A DNA stretch of 64,000 bases. Origin: Akkermansiaceae bacterium UBA6138 (GTDB taxonomy: Bacteria; Verrucomicrobiota; Verrucomicrobiia; Verrucomicrobiales; DEV007). Below are positions 26,974-34,988 of the stretch, one piece after another. The stretch is from the NCBI GenBank assembly GCA_002422425.1, contig DIVG01000029.1, forward strand, positions 119,802 through 183,801. Reading direction: 5' to 3'. Within the stretch, counting starts at the first letter, position 1; the number at the start of each line of letters is the position of its first letter. The translations under genes were made by a program, and so were the position numbers. Under the pieces are notes generated by a model. It did no database searches, was not told the origin of the DNA, and saw only the letters and a program-made list of their open reading frames with translations.

Positions 26974-27534
26974 ATGGATCTGACAACATCACGAAAAAAT
27001 CACGGTGACAGAGAGCCCGGTGGGGCGCTTACACCGACTGTTCCGCCCGATACGCCCATCAAAAAGGCTCACATCTCCCGCAACGTTTCCTGGTTTCTCG
27101 ATGAGTGCATTCGCGTCCCGGGGACGTCATTTCGCTTTGGCCTTGATCCTATCCTCGGTCTCTTTCCCTACGGGGGCGAGACCGTGGCAACGATCATCGG
27201 CACCCTCATTCTGGGAGAAGCCGGAAAAAAGGGACTTCCGGTGAGAACTCTTGTGCGCATGGGAGGCAACATGCTGCTTAATGCCGCTCTCGGTGTCGTG
27301 CCTGTCGCGGGGGATCTCTTCTCGTTTTGGTTCAAGTCGAACTCCCGGAACCATCGCCTCCTTAAGACCTATCTGGAGAGCGAGCACGGAGACGAGGAGG
27401 CGGGTGGATGGTGGCCGGTCATGCTCATTCTCATGACCGTCGTCACCGTCTTCGCGCTGAACCTCCTCTCCTGGATACTGATCACGAGCCTGATTATTAA
27501 AGGCCTCAACAGCCTCACGGGTGGGGCGGGCTGA
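26974..27534 (+). CDS. DUF4112 membrane protein
   Basis: 186 residues with the DUF4112 pattern: FLDECIRVPGTSFRFGLDPILGLFP followed by GGETVATIIGTLIL and the loop GVVPVAGDLFSFWFKSNSRN (seen here as VPVAGDLFSFWFK and NSRN). Two hydrophobic segments flank the central motif and a third helix closes the protein (MLILMTVVTVFALNLLSWIL). Members are small integral membrane proteins of unknown role. It follows the TMEM43-like gene by 19 bp and converges with the LptF/G permease, the two stops being 7 bp apart within a shared hairpin. Confidence 0.85.
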   Translation: MDLTTSRKNHGDREPGGALTPTVPPDTPIKKAHISRNVSWFLDECIRVPGTSFRFGLDPILGLFPYGGETVATIIGTLILGEAGKKGLPVRTLVRMGGNMLLNAALGVVPVAGDLFSFWFKSNSRNHRLLKTYLESEHGDEEAGGWWPVMLILMTVVTVFALNLLSWILITSLIIKGLNSLTGGAG

Positions 27535-27543
27535 ACCCGCCTC
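27523..27543. terminator. Bidirectional hairpin between converging genes
   Basis: Arms GGCGGG (27525-27530) and CCCGCC (27536-27541) around a 5-nt loop, extendable by one G-T and one G-C pair. The hairpin covers the DUF4112 stop and reaches the LptF/G stop codon; on the plus strand it is followed by ATTTCTT. Weak U-tract, so moderate confidence. Confidence 0.45.
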
Positions 27544-28663
27544 ATTTCTTCGCTAATTTCAGGAACATCGAGATACCGAGGGCAAAAAAAAGAATATTCG
27601 GCACCCAGACAAGAAGGTGCGGATAGAGCTCCTCCCGATCCTGCACGATCTTGGCAATCGTCAGCATCACGTAGTAGGAGACCGCGATAATCATGCTTAG
27701 AATGAATCCGGCAGTGCTCTCTCGCCGCTGCGCGGTGATCCCGAGAGGCACCCCGATGAGGCCGAAGGTCAGGCATGAAACGGAGAAGGCAAAACGCACG
27801 CTCAGCTCGGTCCGGTAAGACGCCCGGATCTCGGAATCGAGCCCGGGATCCTTCGATTTCTGAATAAGGCTGCGCAGACTGACATTGTCAGGCTGTTCGA
27901 TAGCCCTTTCGTTACGCGCCTTGAAGTCCTCGATCGATACCCCCGCAGCACCTGAGGCCATGAACACCGGCTGCGAAGAATCCATGAAGTTCCCTTCATC
28001 TCCCTTGACCATCAAATTGACATCACTCATGTCGAGAACAAGCTCGGGATTTTCGGAGTCCAGCTCGACCCGAACCCTGGCCTCTCGAGCAACTGCGATC
28101 GCCATGGGGACATTGTCTTCCATCCGTATCAACTGCAGCCCCTTGAGAATGCCGTCTTCTTTGCGGGCAAAGACGAGGTGGTCGGGTAATTCGCTCATCA
28201 CCTGCTGATTCGGAAACAAAAGCATGGGCTCCCGCTTCATCCGGTTAATGAGCGAATTCTTCATTCCCTCCATCGCCGTCTTCGCCGCCGGCGTAACCGA
28301 AAGATTCACCCAGGCGCAGACGCCGCTGAAAAACAGAGCGACGACCGCGACCGGCAGGCAGATTCGCCACATACTCAAACCAGCCATGCGCATGGAGACA
28401 AACTCGCTATCAGCTGAGAGACGTCCAAAGGTGAGGAGGATCGCCGTGAGAAACGAAAAGGGAATCGCAAGGCTCAGCGAGATCGGAATCACAAGGACGA
28501 TGAATTTCAGAACGAAACCGAGACTGATATCCGGACGTTTGGCAAGCTGGCGGAGGATCTCCTTGAACACATTTCCGAGAACAAGAATAATAATAATAAC
28601 CGCCACCGCGTAAAGCGCGGAAATAAAGACCTGGCGTGCGATGTAGCGGTCGAGCAACCTCAT
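27542..28663 (-). CDS. LptF/LptG-family permease
   Basis: 373 residues from ATG 28663, which gives the canonical start MRLLDRYIARQVF. This YjgP/YjgQ family protein is the membrane half of the LptB2FG ABC transporter that extracts LPS from the inner membrane. Six membrane helices are arranged as three, a large periplasmic beta-jellyroll (about residues 120-270, with the VRVELDSENPELVLDM region), then three. The C-terminus (SFILSMIIAVSYYVM region) is typical. Only one of the LptF/LptG pair is in the window. The upstream region of about 110 bp is shared with the riboswitch of divergent thiC. Confidence 0.9.
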   Translation of the reverse strand: MRLLDRYIARQVFISALYAVAVIIIILVLGNVFKEILRQLAKRPDISLGFVLKFIVLVIPISLSLAIPFSFLTAILLTFGRLSADSEFVSMRMAGLSMWRICLPVAVVALFFSGVCAWVNLSVTPAAKTAMEGMKNSLINRMKREPMLLFPNQQVMSELPDHLVFARKEDGILKGLQLIRMEDNVPMAIAVAREARVRVELDSENPELVLDMSDVNLMVKGDEGNFMDSSQPVFMASGAAGVSIEDFKARNERAIEQPDNVSLRSLIQKSKDPGLDSEIRASYRTELSVRFAFSVSCLTFGLIGVPLGITAQRRESTAGFILSMIIAVSYYVMLTIAKIVQDREELYPHLLVWVPNILFFALGISMFLKLAKK

Positions 28664-28774
28664 GGAAAAAAGGGGTCTTCCCGCGAGCGGGTTTCCCGGG
28701 GCGGAATCCGGCAATCTTCCCCACACCGCCACTATCAGCAACCCGGAAAAGCCTCCCGGGACAAGCAGCGATCC

Positions 28775-28802
28775 TTGACCTTCGTCCCTGATCAGTTAAT
28801 CT
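28775..28802 (+). promoter_or_regulatory. Candidate thiC promoter
   Basis: TTGACC at 28775-28780 and TAATCT at 28797-28802 with a 16-bp spacer, placed just upstream of the riboswitch so that transcription would start close to its 5' end. Only partial match at the -10. Confidence 0.4.
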
Positions 28803-28813
28803 GGAGAAGTTCT

Positions 28814-28898
28814 GACAGGGGAGCGTAACTCTCGCTGAGATTGCCGCACGGCAAGACCCTTCGAACCTGATGCAGGTAATGCTGCCGCAGGGAGTCGC
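28814..28898 (+). ncRNA. TPP riboswitch (THI element)
   Basis: The conserved TPP aptamer elements occur in order: GGGGAGC (28818-28824), CTGAGA (28835-28840), GACCC (28855-28859), GAACCTGAT (28863-28871), the GGTAAT loop (28875-28880) and CGCAGGGAGTC (28887-28897), with GAC/GTC closing P1. It sits 160 bp upstream of thiC on the same strand, which matches the usual target. The aptamer binds thiamine pyrophosphate and represses the downstream gene. The expression platform is probably the hairpin and T-run that follow, or occlusion of the start region. Confidence 0.95.
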
Positions 28899-28939
28899 CA
28901 AATGAATCTTTTTTTCCAATACCACGCCGCCCTGAGCTT

Positions 28940-28958
28940 GAACCGGATCCACCGGTTC
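28940..28958 (+). terminator. Hairpin in the thiC leader, possible expression platform
   Basis: Perfect 7-bp stem GAACCGG/CCGGTTC with a 5-nt loop, then 13 nt and a T-run at 28972-28977. The AACCG arm can alternatively pair with CGGTT just before the T-run, giving mutually exclusive structures as expected for a riboswitch-controlled terminator. This role is inferred. Confidence 0.4.
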
Positions 28959-29058
28959 ATGAGAAGAGCGGTTTTTTATTGAGCCGGAGGGTCGGCTTTT
29001 CAGCATCCCGCACCCCCTCAGGCGTCCTCCTCCTCCTCCTTCTGAATTTCTTTCCGAT

Positions 29059-30993
29059 ATGATCACACCTAACGAATCCACCGCCCCCGGCGAAGCCCGC
29101 ACCGTCGCCGACGTCTTTCCCAACAGCCGACGGGTTTATATCAAGGGCACGCGCTTTCCCGACTTGCAGGTGCCCTTGCGGGAGGTCACTCTCGCCGAGA
29201 CAAAACATCCCAACGGACGGATCGAAGTCAACGAACCTGTTCGCCTTTACGACACTAGCGGTCCCTGGGGGGATGCCGCCTTCACCGGGAATGTTGAGAA
29301 CGGACTTCCAGCCCTTCGTCGGGAGTGGATTCTCGCCCGCGGCGACGTCGCCGAATACGAAGGCCGCGAGGTCAAGCCCGAGGACAACGGTTACCTCTCC
29401 GAGGAACACGCCTCGCGTTACAATGAGAAAAAGGCCCGTCACAACCGCCTCAAGGAGTATCCCGGTCTCATGCGCAGCCCTCTCCGCGCCTCCGCCGGAC
29501 ATCCCGTGACGCAGATGTGGTATGCGAAGCAGGGCATTGTTACGCCTGAGATGGAATATATCGCGATCCGCGAAAACCTCGGACGCGAGGCCGCTTTTAA
29601 AGCCGCCACCGACAGCAAAGGACCCCGCAACCTGCTCAATCACCAGCATCCCGGCCAGCCTTTCGGGGCGAAGATCCCCGACTACATCACGCCCGAATTC
29701 GTTCGTGACGAAGTCGCCCGCGGTCGCGCCATCATCCCCGCGAATGTGAATCATCCCGAGAGCGAGCCTATGATCATCGGGCGGAACTTCCTCGTAAAAA
29801 TCAACGCGAACATTGGTAACTCCGCCGTCGCCTCGACGATCGACGAGGAAGTCGAGAAGCTCCAATGGTCCACCCTCTGGGGGGCCGACACCGTCATGGA
29901 TCTCTCCACGGGAAAAAATATTCACGCGACCCGCGAATGGATCCTGCGCAATTCCCCCGTCCCCATCGGCACGGTGCCGATTTACCAGGCCCTCGAAAAA
30001 GTAAACGGGCGCGTCGAGGACCTGTGCTGGGAAGTCTTCCGCGATACCCTCATCGAGCAGGCCGAACAGGGCGTCGATTATTTCACGATCCATGCCGGAG
30101 TGCTCCTGCGCTTCGTCCCCCTCACCGCCACCCGCATGACCGGGATCGTGTCGCGCGGAGGGTCTATCATGGCGAAATGGTGCCTTTCCCATCACAAGGA
30201 AAATTTCCTCTACACCCACTGGTCCGACATCTGTGACATCATGGCGGACTACGACGTCAGCTTCTCGATCGGCGACGGGCTTCGCCCCGGCTCCATCGCC
30301 GATGCCAACGACGCCGCCCAGTTCGGCGAACTCGAGGTCCAGGGCGAACTCACCACGACCGCCTGGAGCAAAGGTGTCCAGGTCATGAACGAAGGCCCCG
30401 GTCACGTCCCCATGCAACTCATCGAGGAGAACATGCAAAAGCAGATCGAGTGGTGCCACGAGGCGCCCTTTTACACGCTCGGGCCGCTCACGACCGACAT
30501 TGCTCCCGGCTACGACCACATCACCAGCGGCATCGGCGCCGCCATGATCGGCTGGTATGGCTGCGCTATGCTTTGCTACGTCACACCAAAGGAACACCTC
30601 GGACTGCCCAATCGCGAAGACGTCCGCGACGGCGTCGTCACTTACAAGATCGCCGCTCACGCCGCCGACCTCGCGAAGGGGCACCCGGCCGCGCAGATTC
30701 GGGACAACGCGCTCAGCAAGGCCCGCTTTGAATTCCGCTGGGAAGACCAGTTTAATCTCGGACTCGATCCCACCAAGGCCCGTTCCTTTCACGACGAAAC
30801 CCTGCCGCAGGAGGGAGCCAAGACCGCCCATTTCTGCTCCATGTGCGGGCCGACTTTCTGTTCGATGAAGATCACCGAAGAGGTGCGGGAGTATGCCGAG
30901 AAACTGGGGCTGGAAGAGGACGAGGCCCTCAAAAAAGGCATGGCCGAAAAAGCGAAGGAGTTCGCCGAAAAAGGCGCCGAGATCTATTCGTAA
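29059..30993 (+). CDS. thiC: Phosphomethylpyrimidine synthase ThiC
   Basis: 644 residues. ThiC is a non-classical radical SAM enzyme converting aminoimidazole ribotide to HMP-phosphate for thiamine synthesis. The C-terminal iron-sulfur motif C-x2-C-x4-C is present as CSMCGPTFC near residue 597. Other conserved blocks: MWYAKQGIVTPEMEYIAIREN, RAIIPANVNHPE, NIGNSAVASTIDEEVEKL (parts GNSAV, IDEEVEK), VRGGS-like VSRGGSIMA, and NEGPGHVPMQLIEEN. Length matches E. coli ThiC (631). It is controlled by the upstream TPP riboswitch. Other thi genes are absent from the window, and the next gene, 33 bp on, is a patatin that may be co-transcribed. Confidence 0.98.
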   Translation: MITPNESTAPGEARTVADVFPNSRRVYIKGTRFPDLQVPLREVTLAETKHPNGRIEVNEPVRLYDTSGPWGDAAFTGNVENGLPALRREWILARGDVAEYEGREVKPEDNGYLSEEHASRYNEKKARHNRLKEYPGLMRSPLRASAGHPVTQMWYAKQGIVTPEMEYIAIRENLGREAAFKAATDSKGPRNLLNHQHPGQPFGAKIPDYITPEFVRDEVARGRAIIPANVNHPESEPMIIGRNFLVKINANIGNSAVASTIDEEVEKLQWSTLWGADTVMDLSTGKNIHATREWILRNSPVPIGTVPIYQALEKVNGRVEDLCWEVFRDTLIEQAEQGVDYFTIHAGVLLRFVPLTATRMTGIVSRGGSIMAKWCLSHHKENFLYTHWSDICDIMADYDVSFSIGDGLRPGSIADANDAAQFGELEVQGELTTTAWSKGVQVMNEGPGHVPMQLIEENMQKQIEWCHEAPFYTLGPLTTDIAPGYDHITSGIGAAMIGWYGCAMLCYVTPKEHLGLPNREDVRDGVVTYKIAAHAADLAKGHPAAQIRDNALSKARFEFRWEDQFNLGLDPTKARSFHDETLPQEGAKTAHFCSMCGPTFCSMKITEEVREYAEKLGLEEDEALKKGMAEKAKEFAEKGAEIYS

Positions 30994-31026
30994 GAAGCGT
31001 GACGGAATAACGATCTCCGGAAACGC

Positions 31027-31935
31027 ATGCCCGATCTCCCCTCACCCGCCCGCAAACCGCTCGTCGGCCTTGCTCTCGGCGGCGGCGCGGCGAGGGGCTG
31101 GGCGCACATCGGCGTGATCCGGGCACTGGGGGAGGCGGGAATACGGCCGGATGTAATCTGCGGCACCTCCATGGGTGCCCTTGTCGGAGCCGCCTGCGCG
31201 GCGGGCGAACTCGATGCCTTCGAGGAATGGGCGGTGAATCTCGGCCTGCGTGACGTCATCGCCCACCTCGATTTCAGTCTCGGAAGCGGCTTTTTCAAAG
31301 GCGAAAAGCTGATGGGGTTCTTCAGGGGTAAATTTGTCGACCGCGACATCGAGGAACTTGCCATTCCCTTTGCCGCCGTCGCCACTTCACTGCACACCGG
31401 TGCCGAAGTCTGGCTTCGTCAGGGCTCGACCCTCGATGCGATACGGGCCTCGATCGCAGTCCCGGGGCTTTTTACTCCGGTAGCGTTCGACGGGGTCATC
31501 CTTGTCGACGGCGGATTGGTCAATCCCGTTCCCGTCTCTCTGGCACGGGCGATGGGGGCCGAAATCATCATCGCGGTCGATTTGTGCTCGGACCTAGTCG
31601 GAAGACGCCCGGCCGCAGCAGTGACGCCGGAACCCGAACCCGGCTTCTACGGAGAATGGATGGCAAAATTAGAGGACTACCTCGGTGACCTCATTCCGGC
31701 ATTGGCACCCGACGCTCCCGCCATGCCCTCGATGCTCGAAGTGCTGAGCTCAAGTCTTTACATCATGCAGGTCCGAATTGCCCGCAGCCGCCTCGCCGGT
31801 GATCCACCCGACCTCGTCGTCACGCCGCGCCTCGGCCATCTCGGCCTGCTCGACTTTCACCGGGCTGAAGAAGCGATCGCGGAAGGGAGGCACGCTGTTG
31901 AGCGGATCGCGCACGCCCTGCCCGGGTTGGTTTAG
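31027..31935 (+). CDS. Patatin-like phospholipase (RssA/NTE family)
   Basis: 302 residues of the bacterial patatin family, Ser-Asp dyad lipid hydrolases. Motifs: oxyanion loop GLALGGGAARGWAHIGV, nucleophile elbow GTSMG, and the catalytic Asp in VDGGLVNPVPV. No signal peptide, so probably cytoplasmic or membrane-associated, as RssA/YlbK-type proteins are. ATG 31027 lies 33 bp after thiC with a weak GGA in front. The C-terminal 90 residues (AMPSMLEVLSSSLYIMQ, then a helical tail) match the usual patatin cap. Substrate unknown. Confidence 0.92.
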   Translation: MPDLPSPARKPLVGLALGGGAARGWAHIGVIRALGEAGIRPDVICGTSMGALVGAACAAGELDAFEEWAVNLGLRDVIAHLDFSLGSGFFKGEKLMGFFRGKFVDRDIEELAIPFAAVATSLHTGAEVWLRQGSTLDAIRASIAVPGLFTPVAFDGVILVDGGLVNPVPVSLARAMGAEIIIAVDLCSDLVGRRPAAAVTPEPEPGFYGEWMAKLEDYLGDLIPALAPDAPAMPSMLEVLSSSLYIMQVRIARSRLAGDPPDLVVTPRLGHLGLLDFHRAEEAIAEGRHAVERIAHALPGLV

Positions 31936-32180
31936 CAAATGCCTGCCCTTTGGTGCCTCGGCGGGGCACTGCTGTTGAGGCCGTTGCGACGCCGGACCGC
32001 CGCAGCGCATTTCAATGGAAGGACCCTGCGGTAAAAATGGAGATTGGTTTCGCTGGCGATCCGGATACAGCGGTCGACGACAAGGTAAGGAATAGATATG
32101 CCGTCCCCGTGTCCATCCCCTGACTGCGCCTTTCAGAAGGCTTGTCAGCGGGCAAGTTTTCCGTGTAATTTCAGAGCTTT

Positions 32181-33083
32181 ATGAATTCCCGCCGTCATTT
32201 CCTCACCACTGCCTCCCTTCTCGCTGGAGGAGCCTTCGGGGCAGCGCCCGATCTTCTGGCCCAGCTCAAACGGGCCGATGTTGATCCCGCTTTTGTCGTG
32301 AAAAACGGCCGTATCCGCCAGTCCATCATGGGCTGGTGCTTTAATTCGCACTTCAAGGCGGTCGAACTCGCGCAACATTGCAAGGACATCGGCCTCGTCG
32401 CGATGGAAGGCATCCCGCGCGAAGACTACGCCGCCGTCAAAAAACTCGGTCTTGAGATCTCGCTCGTGAGCAGCCACGGCTTCGCCAAAGGCCCGTGCAA
32501 TCCGGAGTTCCGCGACGAAGTCGTGACGAAGCTCAAAGAGAGCATCGATGTCGCCGTCGGCGTCGGGTGCAAGAGCGTCATCACCTTCACCGGGATGCGC
32601 TTCGACGGCATGGACGACGAAAAAGCCGCGACCGACTGCGTCGAGACCTGGAAGTCGGTCCTTTCCCATGCTGAAAAAGCGGGAGTCACCCTAGTTCTCG
32701 AGCATCTCAACTCCCGTGACGACACTCATCCAATGAAGGGCCATCCCGGCTACTTCGGTGACGACGTTGATTTTTGCGTGGAGCTGATCCATCGCGTCGG
32801 TTCGCCGAACTTCAAACTGCTTTTCGACATCTACCACGTCTCGGTCATGAACGGCGACATCATCCGACGCATTCGTCAGTATAAGGATGTCATCGGTCAC
32901 TACCACACCGCCGGCAATCCCGGACGCGCCGAACTCGACAACACCCAGGAGATCAATTACCCACCTATCCTCGAAGCTATCCTCGAGACCGGCTATACCG
33001 GCTTCGTCGCACAGGAGTTCATCCCGACCTGGGATGACCCCGTCCTCGCCCTTCGTCAGGCCGCACAGCTGTGTGATATTTAA
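32181..33083 (+). CDS. Tat-exported TIM-barrel sugar isomerase/epimerase (Hyi-like)
   Basis: 300 residues starting with a twin-arginine signal (NSRRHFLTTASLLAGGAFG). The mature protein is an AP-endonuclease-2/xylose-isomerase-like barrel close to hydroxypyruvate isomerase (Hyi): CFNSHFKAVELAQHCKDIG, SVITFTGM, LVLEHLNSR (metal-binding Glu), FKLLFDIYHVSVMNGD (Asp and His ligands), GHYHTAGNPGRAE and FVAQEFIPT. The gene precedes a Tat-exported Gfo/Idh oxidoreductase by 37 bp. Such pairs are frequent in PVC genomes and are linked to oxidation and isomerisation of sugars in the periplasm. Substrate not deducible. Confidence 0.9.
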   Translation: MNSRRHFLTTASLLAGGAFGAAPDLLAQLKRADVDPAFVVKNGRIRQSIMGWCFNSHFKAVELAQHCKDIGLVAMEGIPREDYAAVKKLGLEISLVSSHGFAKGPCNPEFRDEVVTKLKESIDVAVGVGCKSVITFTGMRFDGMDDEKAATDCVETWKSVLSHAEKAGVTLVLEHLNSRDDTHPMKGHPGYFGDDVDFCVELIHRVGSPNFKLLFDIYHVSVMNGDIIRRIRQYKDVIGHYHTAGNPGRAELDNTQEINYPPILEAILETGYTGFVAQEFIPTWDDPVLALRQAAQLCDI

Positions 33084-33120
33084 CCCGATTCAGCCTACAA
33101 CCCCAACCGATCAAAGCTCC

Positions 33121-34473
33121 ATGAAGAATCAAACCACCCGCCGCCGTTTCCTCGGCCAAGCCGCCGCCGCCATCGCCGCCCCGACCCTCCTCCCCTCGTC
33201 CGTCTTCGGGCAAAACGCGCCGAGCAAGCGCATCAACATGGGCTTCATCGGCCTCGGCAACCGCGGCATTGGCGTGATGGAAGCCTTCCTCAATCACCCC
33301 GAAGTCCAGGGACTTGCCGTCTGTGATGTCGACGATCTCCATTTCAAAATGAACGGCGAAAAGCGCAGCCGCGACTATGGCCGTACCCCCGGCAAGGCCG
33401 CCGTGGAGAACGCCTACTCGAAGCGCACCGATTCCGGATCCTGGAAAGGCTGCGCTGCCTACGAGGATTTCCGTGAGCTGATCGCCCGAGATGACATCGA
33501 TGCGGTGATGGTGGCTACTCCTGATCACTGGCACGGCATCATTTGCATGGAAGCCCTCCGCGCCGGCAAGGACGTCTATTGCGAAAAGCCTGTTACCCAC
33601 AAGTATGCCGAAGGGCACGCCATCCATCGCGAAGTTGCCAAACAAAAGGCCGTCTTCCAGGTCGGCTCGCAGCAGCGATCGGAAAAGAATTTCCAGCAGG
33701 CCGTTGAGCTTGTTCGCAACGGCCTCATCGGAAAGATCACCCGCGTCGAAGTCGGTCTCCCGACCGGACACAATCAGCCCGAAGGTGACGCAAGCGAGAA
33801 GACGCCCCCGGCAGACCTCAACTATGACATGTGGTGCGGCCCCGCCGAGATGCTCCCCTACCGCGAAGCCTGTCACCACTGGTCATGGCGCTGGACGAAA
33901 ACCTTTGGCGGCGGCCAGCTTATGGACTGGATTGGCCACCACAACGACATCGCCCACTGGGGACTCGGTATGGACAAGAGCGGCCCGATCTCGGTCGAAG
34001 CAAAAGATTGGATCTTCCCTGAGACGAAGCTCTATGACGCGCCCATGAGCTATGATGTCATCTCGACGTATGAGGGCGGCATCGAAGTGCTGATGTCATC
34101 CCGCATCACCATGGGTACGAAGTGGATCGGTGAGAACGGCTGGGTCTATGTCAATCGCGGCAAGATCGAAGCCTCCAATCCCGCCTGGCTCGAGCCCGGT
34201 TTTGTCGCGGGCGAGTGGAAGAGCTACAAAACGCCCGGTCACCAGCGCAACTTCATCGACTGCGTCCTTTCCCGCGAAGACACCATCGCCAACGCCGAGA
34301 CCGCCCATCGCTCCATCACTCCCGGACACCTCGCCTTCATTTCCCATGCCCTCGGAGCGGCGGTGCAATGGGATCCTGCTGCCGAGACCGTGGTAGGCAA
34401 CGACGGGGCGCAGAAGCAACTCATGGCCCTCCCCTATCGCGGAGACTGGAAACTCGGAACCCTCGGCGTCTGA
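33121..34473 (+). CDS. Tat-exported Gfo/Idh/MocA-family oxidoreductase
   Basis: 450 residues from ATG 33121, giving the twin-arginine signal TTRRRFLGQAAAAIAAPTLL; the frame is open further upstream inside the isomerase gene but without a usable start. The Rossmann fold begins with MGFIGLGNRGIGVMEAF, and the family catalytic motif EKPVTH (consensus EKP) is present, followed by the C-terminal Gfo/Idh fold (WRWTKTFGGGQLMDWIGHHND, in parts). Members of this export-type clade oxidise or reduce sugars with tightly bound NAD(P); some make or use 3-keto-sugars. It forms an operon with the upstream isomerase, and an 11-bp hairpin follows its stop. Confidence 0.92.
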   Translation: MKNQTTRRRFLGQAAAAIAAPTLLPSSVFGQNAPSKRINMGFIGLGNRGIGVMEAFLNHPEVQGLAVCDVDDLHFKMNGEKRSRDYGRTPGKAAVENAYSKRTDSGSWKGCAAYEDFRELIARDDIDAVMVATPDHWHGIICMEALRAGKDVYCEKPVTHKYAEGHAIHREVAKQKAVFQVGSQQRSEKNFQQAVELVRNGLIGKITRVEVGLPTGHNQPEGDASEKTPPADLNYDMWCGPAEMLPYREACHHWSWRWTKTFGGGQLMDWIGHHNDIAHWGLGMDKSGPISVEAKDWIFPETKLYDAPMSYDVISTYEGGIEVLMSSRITMGTKWIGENGWVYVNRGKIEASNPAWLEPGFVAGEWKSYKTPGHQRNFIDCVLSREDTIANAETAHRSITPGHLAFISHALGAAVQWDPAAETVVGNDGAQKQLMALPYRGDWKLGTLGV

Positions 34474-34501
34474 CCCAGAGGGTGAGAATACCTCGCCCGG
34501 C

Positions 34502-34531
34502 GCAGGGGATGCCCGTCAAAGCGTCCCCTGC
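34502..34531 (+). terminator. Strong hairpin after the Gfo/Idh gene
   Basis: Arms GCAGGGGATGC (34502-34512) and GCGTCCCCTGC (34521-34531), 11 pairs including one G-U, 8-nt loop. There is no T-run, so it may act as a 3' stabiliser or Rho-assisted terminator. Confidence 0.35.
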
Positions 34532-34690
34532 CGTGTCTTCGGGAAGCGCGGCGGCGGGCCTACCCTGCCCTTTCATCGTGACGGTGTTGTGGAACAAGGT
34601 TCCGCCGCGAGGGAAAGGGCCGGAGGCGGGACCTCTCCCGAAATCCCCGGACGGGGTTGATGGCGTTGCGTGTCCTGCCGCCCGGTCCCA

Positions 34691-34978
34691 TCAGCTCCCC
34701 CCTCCCCGCTCAGGACCCAGCTCGAGTTCCTCAAGCTGCAGATTCTCGCGCAGGCGCGCGAGGTCTTCCCCGGTTTTTCGGATCTCGGCCTCGGCGTCGA
34801 TTGTCTGAAGGTGGCCCTTGCGCCAGATAAAATAGCCGGTAGCGATGCCCAGCGTCGTGAAGAAAACGGCGCAGACCGCCAGATAGAACCCGCCACCCGG
34901 ATTATTCTGGAGGAAAAACAGATCACCCGGCGGCACGAGTTCCGCGAGCCGGGATTTAATACCAGTCAGATCAACCAT
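34691..34978 (-). CDS. Small single-span membrane protein with coiled-coil tail
   Basis: 95 residues from ATG 34978. One membrane helix (FYLAVCAVFFTTLGIATGYFIW) is followed by the basic RKGH and a short helical, Glu/Leu-rich coiled-coil (AEIRKTGEDLARLRENLQLEELEL). The start is 10 bp after the stop of the giant coiled-coil/OmpA gene, so it is the last gene of that operon. The helix-basic-coil layout repeats in the two neighbouring proteins. Function unknown. Confidence 0.7.
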   Translation of the reverse strand: MVDLTGIKSRLAELVPPGDLFFLQNNPGGGFYLAVCAVFFTTLGIATGYFIWRKGHLQTIDAEAEIRKTGEDLARLRENLQLEELELGPERGGGS

Positions 34979-34988
34979 GATCGGGATC

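Larger units (their letters stand above)
28664..29058. other. Divergent control region between lptF/G and thiC
   Basis: 395 bp shared by two divergent genes. It contains a candidate promoter (28775-28802), the TPP riboswitch (about 28814-28898) and a downstream hairpin (28940-28958) followed by a T-run at 28972-28977. No further gene was recognised. Confidence 0.6.

Noticed and set aside
28957..30831. 624-codon minus-strand open frame
   Set aside because: Antisense of thiC, with no start context and no domain; common in GC-rich genes.
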